Source: Bacillus haynesii
GTDB lineage: Bacteria > Bacillota > Bacilli > Bacillales > Bacillaceae
Assembly (NCBI RefSeq): GCF_001969855.1
Contig: NZ_MRBL01000020.1
Location: forward strand, 1-64,000
DNA: 64,000 bases
Direction of reading: 5' to 3'
The translations under genes were made by a program, and so were the position numbers. Of this stretch, positions 8,441 through 17,680 are shown in pieces. The notes beneath the pieces are model-generated. The model did no database searches, had not been told where the DNA came from, and saw only the letters and a program-made list of their open reading frames with translations. The stretch's first letter is position 1. Each line of letters begins with the position of its first letter.

Positions 8441-8878
8441 ATGGAACGCCATTATTATACGTATTTGATAGAAGAGGAATTTGCCGGCCATTATTTTGGA
8501 AGAGAGTCTGTCATGTTCAAGCTGTTTTACGATTATCATTGGACGAGCCCCGATCAAAAGTCTCAATTAGCCGCGAAACAGATCGAGTTTATTACAAAAC
8601 CGATTCCCGCTGCCCATATACACAAAAGAATGAAAATGAACCTCTGCCGGGAAGACTATACACAGGTTGACTATGTATACAGATTGATTGTTCCAAAAGG
8701 AAGCGCTTCTTTTATTATCAAAGACTGTCATATTGAGATTTTGGCGAAGGGTCCATTCGATGCCGAAACGGTTTTCTTTGAGGTATTGCGAAAAGTCAGT
8801 CCATGTTTTCTTGCGATGGATTTTAATATGAAACGTTACGGCTGGCTGAACCCTGTGAAAGAAAGAAATTTTGTATAA
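8441..8878 (+). CDS. sirA: Sporulation inhibitor of replication SirA
   Basis: Binds DnaA domain I and blocks new replication rounds when cells commit to sporulation. The 145-aa product aligns along its length with B. subtilis SirA (YneE), including the start MERHYYTYLIEEEFAGHYFG and the C-terminal FFEVLRKVSPCFLAMDFN. ATG 8441 is chosen over an adjacent GTG (8438): GGGGGA is 9 nt upstream. It sits between tkt and yneF as in B. subtilis and has a Spo0A box upstream. Confidence 0.95.
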   Translation: MERHYYTYLIEEEFAGHYFGRESVMFKLFYDYHWTSPDQKSQLAAKQIEFITKPIPAAHIHKRMKMNLCREDYTQVDYVYRLIVPKGSASFIIKDCHIEILAKGPFDAETVFFEVLRKVSPCFLAMDFNMKRYGWLNPVKERNFV

Positions 8879-8962
8879 AAAAAAGAATTTGGACTGTAAA
8901 TGTTGTATAATAGCGTTTGGTTTAGTACACTTTATACGAGACAACATGAAGGAGGAAATTAA

Positions 8963-9181
8963 ATGGATTTATGGGTTGTCATCCTAGTGGGCGTTTTAGC
9001 ATTGCTCGCAGGTGTTGCACTCGGATTTTTTATTGCTCGTAAATATATGATGAACTATTTGAAAAAAAATCCGCCAATTAATGAACAAATGCTGCGCATG
9101 ATGATGATGCAGATGGGTATGAAACCATCCCAGAAGAAAATTAATCAAATGATGAAAGCCATGGAAAATCAAACGAAATAA
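8963..9181 (+). CDS. yneF: UPF0154 membrane protein YneF
   Basis: 72-aa protein with one N-terminal membrane segment (about residues 4-25) and a Met-rich helical tail ([27 protein letters not shown]), the UPF0154 signature. AAGGAGGAAAT before ATG is a strong ribosome binding site. Function unknown. Followed by a symmetrical terminator shared with convergent ynzD. Confidence 0.93.
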   Translation: MDLWVVILVGVLALLAGVALGFFIARKYMMNYLKKNPPINEQMLRMMMMQMGMKPSQKKINQMMKAMENQTK

Positions 9182-9220
9182 TACGAATGCGATTATGACA
9201 TAGAAGGAACATGGTTATAA

Positions 9221-9250
9221 AATAAAAAACCCGCTTCCGGGTTTTTTATT
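9221..9250. terminator. Bidirectional terminator yneF/ynzD
   Basis: Perfect 13-bp stem (9221-9233 with 9238-9250) with A run on one side and T run on the other; serves both convergent genes. Confidence 0.9.
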
Positions 9251-9261
9251 TTGATCTATGA

Positions 9262-9423
9262 TTATTGTGTATTTCCGAGAGATCGTTTTTGGTATTCCAA
9301 GAGAAGGATATCCAGCTGCTGGCTGTGCTGAATGGTGATATGTGAAGTCATGCCGTTTGTCATGACGATTTTTAGCAGCTCTTTTCTTTTTTCCTCAATT
9401 TCATGAAGCAGATTTTCTTTCAT
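9262..9423 (-). CDS. ynzD: Spo0E-family aspartyl-phosphate phosphatase YnzD
   Basis: 53-aa helical hairpin protein, too short for many ORF lists. The family signature SQQLD sits at residues 34-38, preceded by helix 1 (LLHEIEEKRKELLKIV). Spo0E-like proteins dephosphorylate Spo0A~P and delay sporulation. GAAAGGAT lies about 11 nt upstream of ATG 9423; a GTG is directly adjacent. Position between yneF and ccdA matches B. subtilis. Confidence 0.88.
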   Translation of the reverse strand: MKENLLHEIEEKRKELLKIVMTNGMTSHITIQHSQQLDILLLEYQKRSLGNTQ

Positions 9424-9665
9424 CACAGGAATTTATCCTTTCTTCTGTAAAAATCATCTTTTTGTTGCCTACTAAATGCTATTATATCCATATATAGGTT
9501 TCTTTTCAATTCTGAAGGTGATAAGGGTAAATTGTCAAAATTGATTATATAAAGAAATTCGTGAAATCAACATCCTTTTTTGTGATATGTTAGGAAATTG
9601 AAATGTAATTGTCATATCAAATGATTTTCTTTCATGGTATTCCAAAAAATAGAAGGGAGAATGAG

Positions 9666-10373
9666 ATGGCTGATATCAATTATATTCTCGCTTTCGGTGC
9701 AGGGTTTCTATCGTTTATTTCGCCATGCTGCCTGCCGCTTTATCCCGCTTTTTTATCATATATTACCGGTGTCAGTATGAGTGAAATCCATTCTGACAAA
9801 CTTATGTTTCAAAAAAGGAGCCTGATACATACCATCTTTTTCCTGATCGGCTTTTCGATGATCTTTGTGGCTCTCGGCTATAGCACATCGCTTGTCGGGT
9901 CCTTTTTTAAGGATTATCATCAGCTCATCAGGCAGCTTGGCGCGGTTTTTATCATCTTTTTCGGATTTGTCACACTGGGGGTTTTTAAGCCCGAATTTTT
10001 AATGAAAGAAAGGCGCCTCCATTTTAAAAACAGGCCCGGCGGTCTGCTCGGTTCTGTCGGAATCGGAATGGCATTTGCCGCCGGTTGGACGCCGTGTACC
10101 GGTCCGATTCTTGCAGCGGTCATCACACTCGCCGGAACGAACCCGATGTCGGCTGTGCCGTATATGGTGCTTTATGCGCTTGGATTCAGCCTGCCGTTTC
10201 TGCTCCTGTCTTTTTTCATTACAAAGATGAAATGGCTTCAGAAGCATCAGCTCATCATCATGAAGATCGGCGGAGTTGCGATGATTGTAGTCGGAATCCT
10301 GCTGTTCTTTGACTGGATGACGAAAATCATTATCGTATTGTCAGGCCTGTTCGGCGATTTCAGAGGCTTTTAG
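9666..10373 (+). CDS. ccdA: Cytochrome c maturation thiol-disulfide reductant carrier CcdA
   Basis: Six-pass membrane protein moving reducing equivalents from cytosolic thioredoxin to extracytoplasmic thiol enzymes. The 235-aa sequence has the CcdA/DsbD-beta landmarks [13 protein letters not shown] (first helix Cys) and [14 protein letters not shown] (fourth helix Cys), both needed for electron transfer. ATG 9666 has AAGGGAGA upstream; the longer in-frame start at 9609 is rejected. With yneI and ccdC it forms the ccdA-yneI-ccdC cluster; yneN further on is a likely partner. Confidence 0.96.
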   Translation: MADINYILAFGAGFLSFISPCCLPLYPAFLSYITGVSMSEIHSDKLMFQKRSLIHTIFFLIGFSMIFVALGYSTSLVGSFFKDYHQLIRQLGAVFIIFFGFVTLGVFKPEFLMKERRLHFKNRPGGLLGSVGIGMAFAAGWTPCTGPILAAVITLAGTNPMSAVPYMVLYALGFSLPFLLLSFFITKMKWLQKHQLIIMKIGGVAMIVVGILLFFDWMTKIIIVLSGLFGDFRGF

Positions 10374-10455
10374 AAACTTGGCTCAGAACCGCCTAGTTTT
10401 TTGTTACAATAGGACTTATTCACAGCAAAATTGAATAATGATGTTGGAGGGGAGT

Positions 10456-10827
10456 ATGACAAGGGTTTTAATTGTTGATGATGCAAAATTTATGAGAGAT
10501 AAAATTAGAGAAATACTTGAAACAGAAGACTTGCAAGTCGCGGGTGAAGCCGAGAATGGGGAGGAAGCTGTTTTGCTTTATCAAAAGCTTCAGCCTGACT
10601 TGGTTATCATGGATATTACGATGCCTGTGAAAAACGGGATTGAAGCTTTAAAGGACATGATCCAGCTGAACCCGAAAGTGAAAGTGATCATGTGTACGGC
10701 CATGCGGCAAAAGCGAATCGTCGTTGAAGCGATCGAGGCCGGAGCCAAGGACTTTATCGTCAAGCCTTTCGAGGAAACGAAAGTCGTCGAAGCGATTCGG
10801 CACGTGCTCGGAAATTCTTGCAGCTGA
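10456..10827 (+). CDS. yneI: CheY-like response regulator YneI (receiver only)
   Basis: 123 aa, a single receiver domain without output domain. Acidic pair DD near residues 8-9, phospho-acceptor Asp in LVIMDITMP (about residue 54), Thr in MCTAM and Lys in FIVKPFEE are all present, so it can probably be phosphorylated. The cognate kinase is not in the window. ATG 10456 follows GGAGG by 5 nt; an ATG at 10438 is rejected because the Shine-Dalgarno lies after it. It lies between ccdA and ccdC; the link to cytochrome maturation is by context only. Confidence 0.93.
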   Translation: MTRVLIVDDAKFMRDKIREILETEDLQVAGEAENGEEAVLLYQKLQPDLVIMDITMPVKNGIEALKDMIQLNPKVKVIMCTAMRQKRIVVEAIEAGAKDFIVKPFEETKVVEAIRHVLGNSCS

Positions 10828-10909
10828 TAAACCTGAACATGGTATTTTTCTTCGTTTTAGAGTATAGTAACAAGTAGAGAAATTAGCTTTAGAAAAAGGG
10901 ATGATATGT

Positions 10910-11395
10910 ATGATGATCGTCGTTTCATCTATACTTGCCGTCGTGATGGCCGTCATTGTCATGGCTGTCCGAATCAAGTCATCTGAAAAACCGGCTACGG
11001 CCAAAAAAATTATACTGCCTCCGATTTTTATGAGCACCGGTGCTCTCATGTTTTTATTTCCGATGTTCCACGTAACCGGTGCTGAATTTTTGGAAGCTCT
11101 CACCGTGGGCATGATCTTTTCTATTTTCTTAATTAAAACCTCAAAATTTGAAATCCGCGATGATAAAATCTATATTAAACGCTCCAAATCGTTTGTGTTT
11201 ATTTTAATTGCGCTGCTCGTCATCCGGATCGTGATGAAGAGCATATTAAGCACAACGATCGATTACGGCGCACTGAGCGGAATGTTTTGGATTCTGGCTT
11301 TCGGGATGATCGTTCCTTGGCGAATTGCCATGTATTTATCGTTCAGAAAGCTTTCAAGCCAGATTGAAGCGTCAAATCACATACAGGTCAATTAA
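10910..11395 (+). CDS. ccdC: CcdC (YneJ) membrane protein
   Basis: 161-aa protein with about four membrane segments (near residues 3-22, 40-58, 62-78, 98-118, 128-148) separated by short loops; RIKSSEKPATAKKIILPP and the TSKFEIR loop are the conserved marks of B. subtilis CcdC/YneJ. In that organism ccdC is not essential for cytochrome c synthesis although it is co-located with ccdA. ATG 10910 follows AAAAAGGG by about 9 nt; ATG 10901 directly abuts it and is rejected. Confidence 0.9.
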   Translation: MMIVVSSILAVVMAVIVMAVRIKSSEKPATAKKIILPPIFMSTGALMFLFPMFHVTGAEFLEALTVGMIFSIFLIKTSKFEIRDDKIYIKRSKSFVFILIALLVIRIVMKSILSTTIDYGALSGMFWILAFGMIVPWRIAMYLSFRKLSSQIEASNHIQVN

Positions 11396-11432
11396 AACAA
11401 AACCTTTCCTGAAAGAAGGAAAGGTTTTGTTT
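11395..11432. terminator. Bidirectional terminator ccdC/yneK
   Basis: Perfect 16-bp stem (11395-11410 with 11417-11432) between convergent genes, with T runs on both strands. Confidence 0.9.
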
Positions 11433-11859
11433 ATTTAAAAAGCTCTTGATATGAAGAGTGATCAATATTTTTTTCTTTTAAACGCTTCACGAGGAACTTA
11501 TGGTCTCTTTTCGGTGTGGCCATAATATAGCCTCTCACGATTAAATCCCGGTCGATTGTACCCGCTTTTTCTGTCAATGCAAGCTCTCCGATCTTTCCGG
11601 CGATTTTCGCTTTTGCTACATCGCGAAACAGCTCGGGGACGGGTGAAACCAATTCTTCAAGCAGCTCTTTTTCTTCGTCGTTCCACAAATGCCTTGTCTG
11701 TTCAATATAATAATCCTGCCAGTCCAGCTCAGATTTCCCATCTTCTTTAGGCAGCCTTTTTAAAAATTTGCGAAACATGAAAAAACCGCCGATTGACAAG
11801 AGGACGATCATGATGACGATCCAAGCGAGCATCAGCCATAAAAACCATCCTTCCAGCAT
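11431..11859 (-). CDS. yneK: DUF2621 membrane-anchored protein YneK
   Basis: 142-aa protein with an N-terminal membrane anchor (about residues 4-27) and a soluble domain with GKSELDWQDYYIEQTRHLW and a PCP-red-like helical C terminus (GKIGELALTEKAGTIDRDLIVRGYI). It matches B. subtilis YneK in place and length. Function unknown. Confidence 0.88.
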   Translation of the reverse strand: MLEGWFLWLMLAWIVIMIVLLSIGGFFMFRKFLKRLPKEDGKSELDWQDYYIEQTRHLWNDEEKELLEELVSPVPELFRDVAKAKIAGKIGELALTEKAGTIDRDLIVRGYIMATPKRDHKFLVKRLKEKNIDHSSYQELFK

Positions 11860-12041
11860 CTCTCATCACTCCTTTGTCTATAACCTATTTTACATGAAGG
11901 CGTTTTAGAAGAACATAGAAAAAATAATATAAAATGGGACAACAGCCTGGTCAAAAGAGATGCTAGAACATAATCTATTGTATGGCAATTCCCTAATCGG
12001 CCATAGAGAATTGCTAGAGGATATTTGACGAACGAACGGAA

Positions 12042-12080
12042 AAACCCGGATGGCAAAGTGTTTTACGCGCTGTCCGGGTT
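12042..12080 (-). terminator. Probable terminator within 3' end of cotM
   Basis: Arms AAACCCGGA (12042-12050) and TCCGGGTT (12073-12080); minus strand runs into T residues. It overlaps the last codons of cotM. Confidence 0.55.
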
Positions 12081-12470
12081 CTGCTTGTTGTGCAGGTATG
12101 ATATAAAAGGAATATTGATTGAAAACGAAACGTCATCTTTGCTTGCTTCCTTATTGATTTTAACTGCAAGAATGTTGTTTTCGCATTCCGCTTCGATCTG
12201 TTTGTCATTCAAAAAGAAAGGAAGCATCAGCGATTTTTCGTAAAGCTGTTCATCGGTTTTAACGGCAAGCTTAAAATCGTAGCCTGAAAACGTCAAGTCA
12301 AGTTGCCGGACATTCAAGCGGCTTAAATCTGCTTCAATTATATATTCAGTGCTCGTTTCATAAAGGTCAATCGGTAAAGTTTCATCATAGAGGAGAAAAG
12401 GGTCGTCAACAAACTGTTTCATCCATTCTTTATCAAAATCTGCGGAATCGAAACGTTTTGTATTTGTCAT
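12063..12470 (-). CDS. cotM: Outer spore coat protein CotM (alpha-crystallin-like)
   Basis: 135-aa spore coat protein related to Hsp20/alpha-crystallin. The central part (about residues 33-118) shows the beta-sandwich pattern of that family (LPIDLYETSTEYIIEADL ... ILAVKINKE). GGAGGAATGCTCC precedes ATG. Length and neighbours (yneK, sspP, sspO) match B. subtilis cotM, which is transcribed by sigma-K in the mother cell; I did not find a clear sigma-K box. Confidence 0.9.
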   Translation of the reverse strand: MTNTKRFDSADFDKEWMKQFVDDPFLLYDETLPIDLYETSTEYIIEADLSRLNVRQLDLTFSGYDFKLAVKTDEQLYEKSLMLPFFLNDKQIEAECENNILAVKINKEASKDDVSFSINIPFISYLHNKQNPDSA

Positions 12471-12581
12471 TGGAGCATTCCTCCATAGCTAGCCTTACCA
12501 TTAGATTATGCGCAGCTGTGAATTCATGTGAAGGAGGTGATTCGAAGGGGGGCAACGCCTGAGGATGACGCGCGGTAAAGC

Positions 12582-12608
12582 AAAAATCCGCGCCGTGAAA
12601 GACGCGGA
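12582..12608 (-). terminator. Terminator of sspO-sspP
   Basis: Stem TCCGCG (12587-12592) with CGCGGA (12603-12608), then five T on the minus strand. Confidence 0.7.
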
Positions 12609-12613
12609 ACATG

Positions 12614-12760
12614 TTACATATCGTGACTGGAATTGTGTTTTTGTCTCGTATGGTTCCGGTTTTTAACTTTTTTGCTTCCGCTCAAGGGCTCTGGCTGCCC
12701 CGGCTGAGCTCCTTTCGGTGCGTTTTTGCGCATGTCTTTGCCGTCGTTTTTATTTGTCAA
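12614..12760 (-). CDS. sspP: Small acid-soluble spore protein P
   Basis: 48-aa minor acid-soluble spore protein, absent from long-ORF lists because it starts with TTG. The sequence ([16 protein letters not shown], then [20 protein letters not shown]) is clearly SspP/CotL. TTAGGAGG lies 8 nt upstream of the TTG. Second gene of the sspO-sspP pair, expressed in the forespore and found in the spore core. Confidence 0.93.
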   Translation of the reverse strand: MTNKNDGKDMRKNAPKGAQPGQPEPLSGSKKVKNRNHTRQKHNSSHDM

Positions 12761-12801
12761 TGTCTTAACCTCCTAAGGCATTCATGAAGGATCTTTCGTA
12801 T

Positions 12802-12948
12802 TTATTGATTGGTTTTCCGTTTTTTATTGTTTTGGCGTTCCGCCTCAGTGAGAATGTGCTGATCATCTTCAATATATCCCGCGCCGTTTCCTTGGCGTTT
12901 AGCATTGTTCATGCCATTGATTACATGATTTGCTTTTCGTTTGGACAA
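12802..12948 (-). CDS. sspO: Small acid-soluble spore protein O
   Basis: 48-aa minor acid-soluble spore protein (SspO/CotK): [43 protein letters not shown] start with GAGGTGATCG upstream. First gene of sspO-sspP, divergent from citB. Confidence 0.93.
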   Translation of the reverse strand: MSKRKANHVINGMNNAKRQGNGAGYIEDDQHILTEAERQNNKKRKTNQ

Positions 12949-13035
12949 TTTCGATCACCTCAGACTGTAGTATAGCCTTAGCGGGTGTATTGTATAAAAA
13001 AATGTATTTCCAGTAAAATAAACTTTTTTCCGTAT

Positions 13036-13050
13036 ATAAGGCATTCTTAT
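13036..13050 (+). promoter_or_regulatory. CcpC dyad upstream of citB
   Basis: ATAA-N7-TTAT, the form of the citrate-responsive CcpC operator known at B. subtilis citB, 133 bp before the gene. The promoter itself is not obvious to me; a TTAT half site follows at 13078-13081. Confidence 0.6.
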
Positions 13051-13182
13051 TGAATTTAATAAAAACATTGATATTTACTTATGTTTAAAATTGTTTTAAG
13101 ATTAAATTGTGAGAAAATTGTGGTGAAATATGCCGATTTTTCTGGCGTATGATCTTGATCTTTAAAGGGGGATTTTGGAGAA

Positions 13183-15909
13183 ATGGCGAATCAGCAACAA
13201 GTCGCAAAAAAAGACGCTTTTCAATCAAGAAAAACGTTTACAGTACAAGGCAAAACGTACAGCTATTATTCTTTAAAAGCATTAGAGGATCAAGGAATCG
13301 GAAACGTATCAAAACTGCCTTATTCCATTAAAGTTTTGCTCGAATCCGTTCTTCGTCAAGTAGACGGGAGAGTCATTACAGAGGAACACGTTGAAAACTT
13401 GGCAAAATGGGGCACTGCCGAATTAAAAGATATTGACGTTCCTTTCAAACCATCACGCGTTATTTTGCAGGACTTTACCGGCGTTCCAGCCGTTGTAGAC
13501 CTTGCTTCATTAAGAAAAGCGATGGCTTCAGTCGGCGGAGATCCGGATAAAATCAATCCTGAAATACCGGTAGACCTTGTCATCGACCACTCCGTACAAG
13601 TTGACAAAGCGGGTACGGAAGATGCATTGACAATTAATATGGACCTTGAATTCCAACGAAATGCAGAGCGTTACAAATTTTTAAGCTGGGCTAAGAAAGC
13701 GTTTAATAACTATCAAGCTGTTCCCCCTGCTACAGGTATTGTTCACCAGGTGAACCTTGAGTATTTGGCAAACGTTGTCCATGCTGTTGAAGAAGACGGC
13801 GAGATTGTCGCTTATCCTGACACGCTTGTCGGTACTGACTCCCATACAACGATGATCAATGGAATCGGCGTTCTCGGCTGGGGCGTCGGCGGAATTGAAG
13901 CTGAAGCAGGCATGCTTGGCCAGCCTTCATATTTCCCTGTACCTGAAGTAATCGGAGCGAAGCTTGTCGGAAAGCTGCCGAACGGCACGACGGCGACGGA
14001 CCTGGCGCTTAAAGTGACACAGGTGCTGCGTGAAAAAGGCGTTGTCGGAAAGTTCGTCGAATTCTTCGGACCGGGTGTTGCAGAACTTCCGCTTGCAGAC
14101 CGTGCGACAATCGCAAATATGGCTCCTGAATACGGCGCGACTTGCGGTTTCTTCCCTGTTGATGAGGAAGCGCTGGCATACATGCGTTTAACAGGCCGCG
14201 ATGAAGAACATATCGCTGTTGTGAAAGAATATTGCCGTCAAAACGGACTGTTCTACACGCCTGATCAGGAAGATCCTGCATTTACCGATGTCGTTGAAAT
14301 TGACTTGTCAAAAGTTGAAGCGAACCTTTCAGGTCCGAAGCGTCCTCAGGATCTCATTCCGCTGACTGACATGAAAGAGACGTTCCACAAGCATTTGGCA
14401 AGCCCTGCGGGCAACCAGGGATTCGGTTTAAACGCAAGTGAGGCTGACAAAGAAATCAAATTCAAGCTTGAAAACGGCGAAGAAGCCGTCATGAAAACGG
14501 GTGCGATCGCAATTGCGGCGATTACCAGCTGTACAAATACATCAAACCCTTATGTCTTAATCGGTGCAGGCCTTGTCGCCAAAAAAGCGGTTGAACTGGG
14601 ATTGAAAGTACCGAACTATGTGAAAACATCCCTGGCTCCGGGTTCAAAAGTCGTAACAGGTTACTTGGTCAATTCAGGCCTGCTTCCATACATGCGCGAG
14701 CTTGGATTTAACATCGTCGGCTACGGCTGTACGACATGTATCGGGAACTCCGGACCGCTTGCGCCTGAGATCGAAAAAGCGGTTGCCGAAAACGACCTGC
14801 TGATTACGTCTGTTCTTTCCGGAAACCGTAACTTTGAAGGCCGGATTCATCCGCTTGTCAAAGGAAACTACCTGGCGTCTCCGCCGCTTGTCGTCGCTTA
14901 TGCATTGGCAGGTACAGTAGATATTGACTTGAAAAACGAACCGATCGGCGTCGACAAAGACGGTCAAAACGTGTACTTCAACGATATTTGGCCGACGATG
15001 GACGAAATCAATTCCGTCGTGAAGCAAACCGTTACTCCTGAGCTGTTCAGAAAAGAATACGAGCGCGTGTTTGATGACAATGAACGCTGGAATGCGATTG
15101 AAACAACGGATGAAGCCCTGTATAAATGGGATGAAGAGTCCACTTACATTCAAAACCCACCGTTCTTCGAAAACATGTCAGTTGAGCCTGGTACGGTTGA
15201 ACCGCTTAAAGGCTTGCGCGTTGTCGGTAAATTCGGAGATTCTGTCACGACAGACCATATTTCTCCGGCGGGAGCGATCGGCAAAGACACGCCGGCCGGA
15301 AAATATCTGCAGGAAAAAGGCGTTTCTCCTAGAGACTTCAACTCATATGGTTCAAGACGCGGAAACCATGAAGTCATGATGAGGGGAACATTCGCCAACA
15401 TCAGAATTAAAAACCAAATCGCTCCTGGTACAGAAGGCGGTTATACAACGTATTGGCCGACCGGAGAAGTGATGTCCATTTATGATGCCTGCATGAAGTA
15501 TAAAGCAGATGGCACAGGTTTGATCGTCATTGCCGGAAAAGACTACGGAATGGGTTCTTCCCGCGACTGGGCGGCAAAAGGAACAAATCTGCTCGGCATC
15601 AAAACCGTCATTGCAGAAAGCTTTGAAAGAATTCACAGAAGCAACCTTGTGCTGATGGGCGTTCTTCCGCTGCAATTTAAAGAGGGAGAAAACGCTGAAA
15701 CGCTCGGTTTGACCGGAAAAGAAACGATTGAAGTTGACGTGAGTGAGACGGTGCGTCCGCGCGATCTCGTTCAAGTCAAAGCGATTGCCGAAGACGGCAC
15801 AGTCAAGTCGTTTGAAGCTGTTGTCCGCTTTGACAGTGAAGTGGAAATCGATTATTACCGTCATGGCGGAATCCTGCAAATGGTGCTCCGCAATAAAATG
15901 AAGCAGTAA
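13183..15909 (+). CDS. citB: Aconitate hydratase (aconitase)
   Basis: TCA cycle enzyme interconverting citrate and isocitrate; the apo form also binds iron-responsive RNA. At 908 aa it is full-length IRP1/AcnA type. [4Fe-4S] ligands are in [10 protein letters not shown] (first Cys) and [12 protein letters not shown] (two Cys); the substrate-site motif [20 protein letters not shown] and the swivel-domain motif [16 protein letters not shown] are intact. GGAG sits 5 nt before ATG. Regulated by a CcpC dyad upstream. Single-gene unit with its own terminator. Confidence 0.97.
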   Translation: MANQQQVAKKDAFQSRKTFTVQGKTYSYYSLKALEDQGIGNVSKLPYSIKVLLESVLRQVDGRVITEEHVENLAKWGTAELKDIDVPFKPSRVILQDFTGVPAVVDLASLRKAMASVGGDPDKINPEIPVDLVIDHSVQVDKAGTEDALTINMDLEFQRNAERYKFLSWAKKAFNNYQAVPPATGIVHQVNLEYLANVVHAVEEDGEIVAYPDTLVGTDSHTTMINGIGVLGWGVGGIEAEAGMLGQPSYFPVPEVIGAKLVGKLPNGTTATDLALKVTQVLREKGVVGKFVEFFGPGVAELPLADRATIANMAPEYGATCGFFPVDEEALAYMRLTGRDEEHIAVVKEYCRQNGLFYTPDQEDPAFTDVVEIDLSKVEANLSGPKRPQDLIPLTDMKETFHKHLASPAGNQGFGLNASEADKEIKFKLENGEEAVMKTGAIAIAAITSCTNTSNPYVLIGAGLVAKKAVELGLKVPNYVKTSLAPGSKVVTGYLVNSGLLPYMRELGFNIVGYGCTTCIGNSGPLAPEIEKAVAENDLLITSVLSGNRNFEGRIHPLVKGNYLASPPLVVAYALAGTVDIDLKNEPIGVDKDGQNVYFNDIWPTMDEINSVVKQTVTPELFRKEYERVFDDNERWNAIETTDEALYKWDEESTYIQNPPFFENMSVEPGTVEPLKGLRVVGKFGDSVTTDHISPAGAIGKDTPAGKYLQEKGVSPRDFNSYGSRRGNHEVMMRGTFANIRIKNQIAPGTEGGYTTYWPTGEVMSIYDACMKYKADGTGLIVIAGKDYGMGSSRDWAAKGTNLLGIKTVIAESFERIHRSNLVLMGVLPLQFKEGENAETLGLTGKETIEVDVSETVRPRDLVQVKAIAEDGTVKSFEAVVRFDSEVEIDYYRHGGILQMVLRNKMKQ

Positions 15910-15918
15910 TTGAATGAG

Positions 15919-15951
15919 GAAGAGAGAGCCTTTAGCTTTCTCTTCTTTTTT
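15919..15951 (+). terminator. Intrinsic terminator of citB
   Basis: 10-bp stem with one G-U pair (15919-15928 with 15936-15945), then T6. Confidence 0.8.
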
Positions 15952-15980
15952 CAGCGTGATCCTGAATGTGGAGGATGCCG

Positions 15981-16487
15981 ATGATGAAAAAATTGCTGGC
16001 TGCCGCGTTTCTTTTCGTTTTGGCCGGTCTTGCGGTTTGGAACTTTACAGGGCAAAAAGAAGCCGAAATCGGCATTGCGAAAGGAGACAAGGCGCCTGAT
16101 TTTACGCTTCCGTCATTAATAGATGGAAACGATGTATCTTTATCAGACTTTAAAGGAAAAAAAGTGCTGTTAAATTTTTGGGCCACCTGGTGTAAACCGT
16201 GTGAAACAGAAATGCCTGCAATGGAAGAACTCCAAAACGAAAATCAGGACATTGCCGTTTTGGCCGTCAACTTTACATCTTCCGAGAAAAATGAAAAGTC
16301 GGTCAAAACGTTTGCCGAAAGGCACGGCTTACATTTCCCCATCGTCTTAGACCGAACGGGCATCAATGCGAAATACGAGATTTTTTCATATCCGACGACA
16401 TTTATCATTGATGAAAACGGAGTCATTAAAGATATCGTCCTTGGGACGATGTCGAAAAAGAATATGGAAGAAAAGCTGGGATTATAA
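15981..16487 (+). CDS. yneN: Thioredoxin-like thiol-disulfide oxidoreductase YneN
   Basis: Extracytoplasmic TlpA/ResA-like protein: N-terminal membrane anchor (about residues 4-20), then a thioredoxin fold with the active site NFWATWCKPCETEMP (CxxC). Such proteins are reduced by CcdA and in turn reduce apocytochromes or spore/cell-wall disulfides. GGAGG (15970-15974) supports ATG 15981 or 15984 rather than ATG 15966, which lies before the Shine-Dalgarno. Substrate unknown. Confidence 0.9.
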   Translation: MMKKLLAAAFLFVLAGLAVWNFTGQKEAEIGIAKGDKAPDFTLPSLIDGNDVSLSDFKGKKVLLNFWATWCKPCETEMPAMEELQNENQDIAVLAVNFTSSEKNEKSVKTFAERHGLHFPIVLDRTGINAKYEIFSYPTTFIIDENGVIKDIVLGTMSKKNMEEKLGL

Positions 16488-16504
16488 AAAATCCCGGCTT
16501 TTTT
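16475..16504 (+). terminator. Intrinsic terminator of yneN
   Basis: 8-bp stem (16475-16482 with 16491-16498) overlapping the stop codon, then T6. Confidence 0.75.
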
Positions 16505-16558
16505 GCTTATATTGCCCAAAAAATGGTGAAAATGAAAACAAGCTGGAGGTGATTCAAC

Positions 16559-16684
16559 ATGAAAAAAGCGAAAAGGCGAACATTTGAAGAACTTGTCTCG
16601 GAAAACAAAAAAGAGCTCATGACCAACCAGGAGTTTCTTGATCGGCTGGAAGATAAGCTTGAAGAGAAATTTAAGCTGAAGTGA
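16559..16684 (+). CDS. FbpB-like small basic protein (41 aa)
   Basis: Highly charged 41-residue protein with the layout of the Fur-regulated basic protein family (basic N terminus, F/YEELVxENKxEL, then an EFLDRLEDKLEEK helix). GGAGGTGATTCAAC is an ideal ribosome binding site. Family members can act as RNA-binding helpers of the iron-sparing RNA FsrA. No Fur box is visible directly upstream, so iron control is not shown. It sits between yneN and sspN. Confidence 0.65.
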   Translation: MKKAKRRTFEELVSENKKELMTNQEFLDRLEDKLEEKFKLK

Positions 16685-16752
16685 CTTTTTAAAAATCGAT
16701 TCATGTTTACGCTCCTTTTTGAGAATCCTAATGCTGAAAAGGAGGGATAGAC

Positions 16753-16896
16753 ATGCCGAGAGAACATGACAAACAGTCTAAATTTGCCCCGAGCCACCTT
16801 GGGACAAAACCGGTAGAATATAAGCGCAACAAAGGAAAAAAGATGCATGATAAATCAGGGGAAACGCCGATTATTATGCAGACAAAAGGCGAGTAA
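16753..16896 (+). CDS. sspN: Small acid-soluble spore protein N
   Basis: 47-aa minor acid-soluble spore protein; the conserved PSHLGTKPVEYKRNKGKKMHD and ETPIIMQTKGE identify SspN. AGGAGGGATAGAC before ATG. First gene of the sspN-tlp operon, forespore-specific in B. subtilis. Confidence 0.94.
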   Translation: MPREHDKQSKFAPSHLGTKPVEYKRNKGKKMHDKSGETPIIMQTKGE

Positions 16897-16921
16897 AGAT
16901 CAAAAGGAGGCAGAGACCCGA

Positions 16922-17158
16922 ATGACACAACAAAAACATCATCCGGATGACAGATCAGACAACGTGGAGAAGCTTCAAGACATGGTGCAGAACACAATCG
17001 AAAACATCGAGGAGTCTGAAGAGCAGCTGTCTTTTGCCGGCGAGGCGGAACAGGAGCAGATCCGCGAAAAAAATGAACGCCGAAATGAAAGCGTTGAGGC
17101 GATGCGCAATGAAATCCATGACGAGGCGGAAGCCCGCAAAAACAGATATCATCAATAA
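16922..17158 (+). CDS. tlp: Small acid-soluble spore protein Tlp (thioredoxin-like)
   Basis: 78-aa, hydrophilic, Glu-rich helical spore core protein; HHPDDRSDNVEKLQDMVQNT is the Tlp family signature. Despite the name it has no CxxC motif. Start ATG 16922 follows AAAGGAGG by 10 nt. Second gene of sspN-tlp, 25 bp after sspN, followed by a terminator. Confidence 0.94.
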   Translation: MTQQKHHPDDRSDNVEKLQDMVQNTIENIEESEEQLSFAGEAEQEQIREKNERRNESVEAMRNEIHDEAEARKNRYHQ

Positions 17159-17180
17159 ACCAGGGCGACCTGGTTTTTTT
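17158..17180 (+). terminator. Intrinsic terminator of sspN-tlp
   Basis: 7-bp stem AACCAGG/CCTGGTT followed by T run. Confidence 0.8.
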
Positions 17181-17263
17181 GCATGAAGCCGTCCGTCGTG
17201 TTTTTGCCCATTGTATATGCTAGAATTGGATTATATACATTGTGAAAAGGGAGTAGAGGGAAT

Positions 17264-17680
17264 TTGTACGTCTCAAAAAAAGAAATAGAAGTCCGCTATG
17301 CCGAAACAGACCAAATGGGTATCGTCTATCACGCCAATTATTTGATTTGGATGGAGGTAGGACGGACGGCTTTAATTAAAGAACTCGGCTTCTCTTACGC
17401 CGAAATGGAGAAAGACGGCATCCTGTCGCCTGTCGTGGATATCAATGTCCGCTATGTCAAACCTCTTCGCTACGGTGACACAGCGACAGTACATACGTGG
17501 ATTGAAGATTACAACGGCTTTAAAACGGTATATGGGTATGAAATCTTTAATTCCGCTGGTGAAACCGCTGTGAAGGGCACATCGTCCCATATTTGCGTTG
17601 ACGGGGACAGCTTCAAACCGGTTCAGTTCCGTAAGCTTTATCCAAAGTGGCATGAAGCTTATGAAGAGGCCAAAAAGTAA
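17264..17680 (+). CDS. yneP: Acyl-CoA thioesterase YneP (hotdog fold, YbgC type)
   Basis: 138-aa single hotdog domain. RYAETDQMGIVYHANYLIWMEVGR carries the catalytic Asp of the 4-hydroxybenzoyl-CoA thioesterase/YbgC group; the central DINVRYVKPLRYGDTATVHTW is typical. TTG start, with GAGTAGAGGG upstream, and the N terminus (YVSKKEIEV) equals that of B. subtilis YneP. Its stop overlaps the start of yneQ by one base, indicating translational coupling. Physiological substrate unknown. Confidence 0.9.
   Translation: MYVSKKEIEVRYAETDQMGIVYHANYLIWMEVGRTALIKELGFSYAEMEKDGILSPVVDINVRYVKPLRYGDTATVHTWIEDYNGFKTVYGYEIFNSAGETAVKGTSSHICVDGDSFKPVQFRKLYPKWHEAYEEAKK

Noticed and set aside
12784..12975. 63-aa plus-strand ORF
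   Set aside because: Exact antisense of sspO, which is identified with certainty on the other strand.
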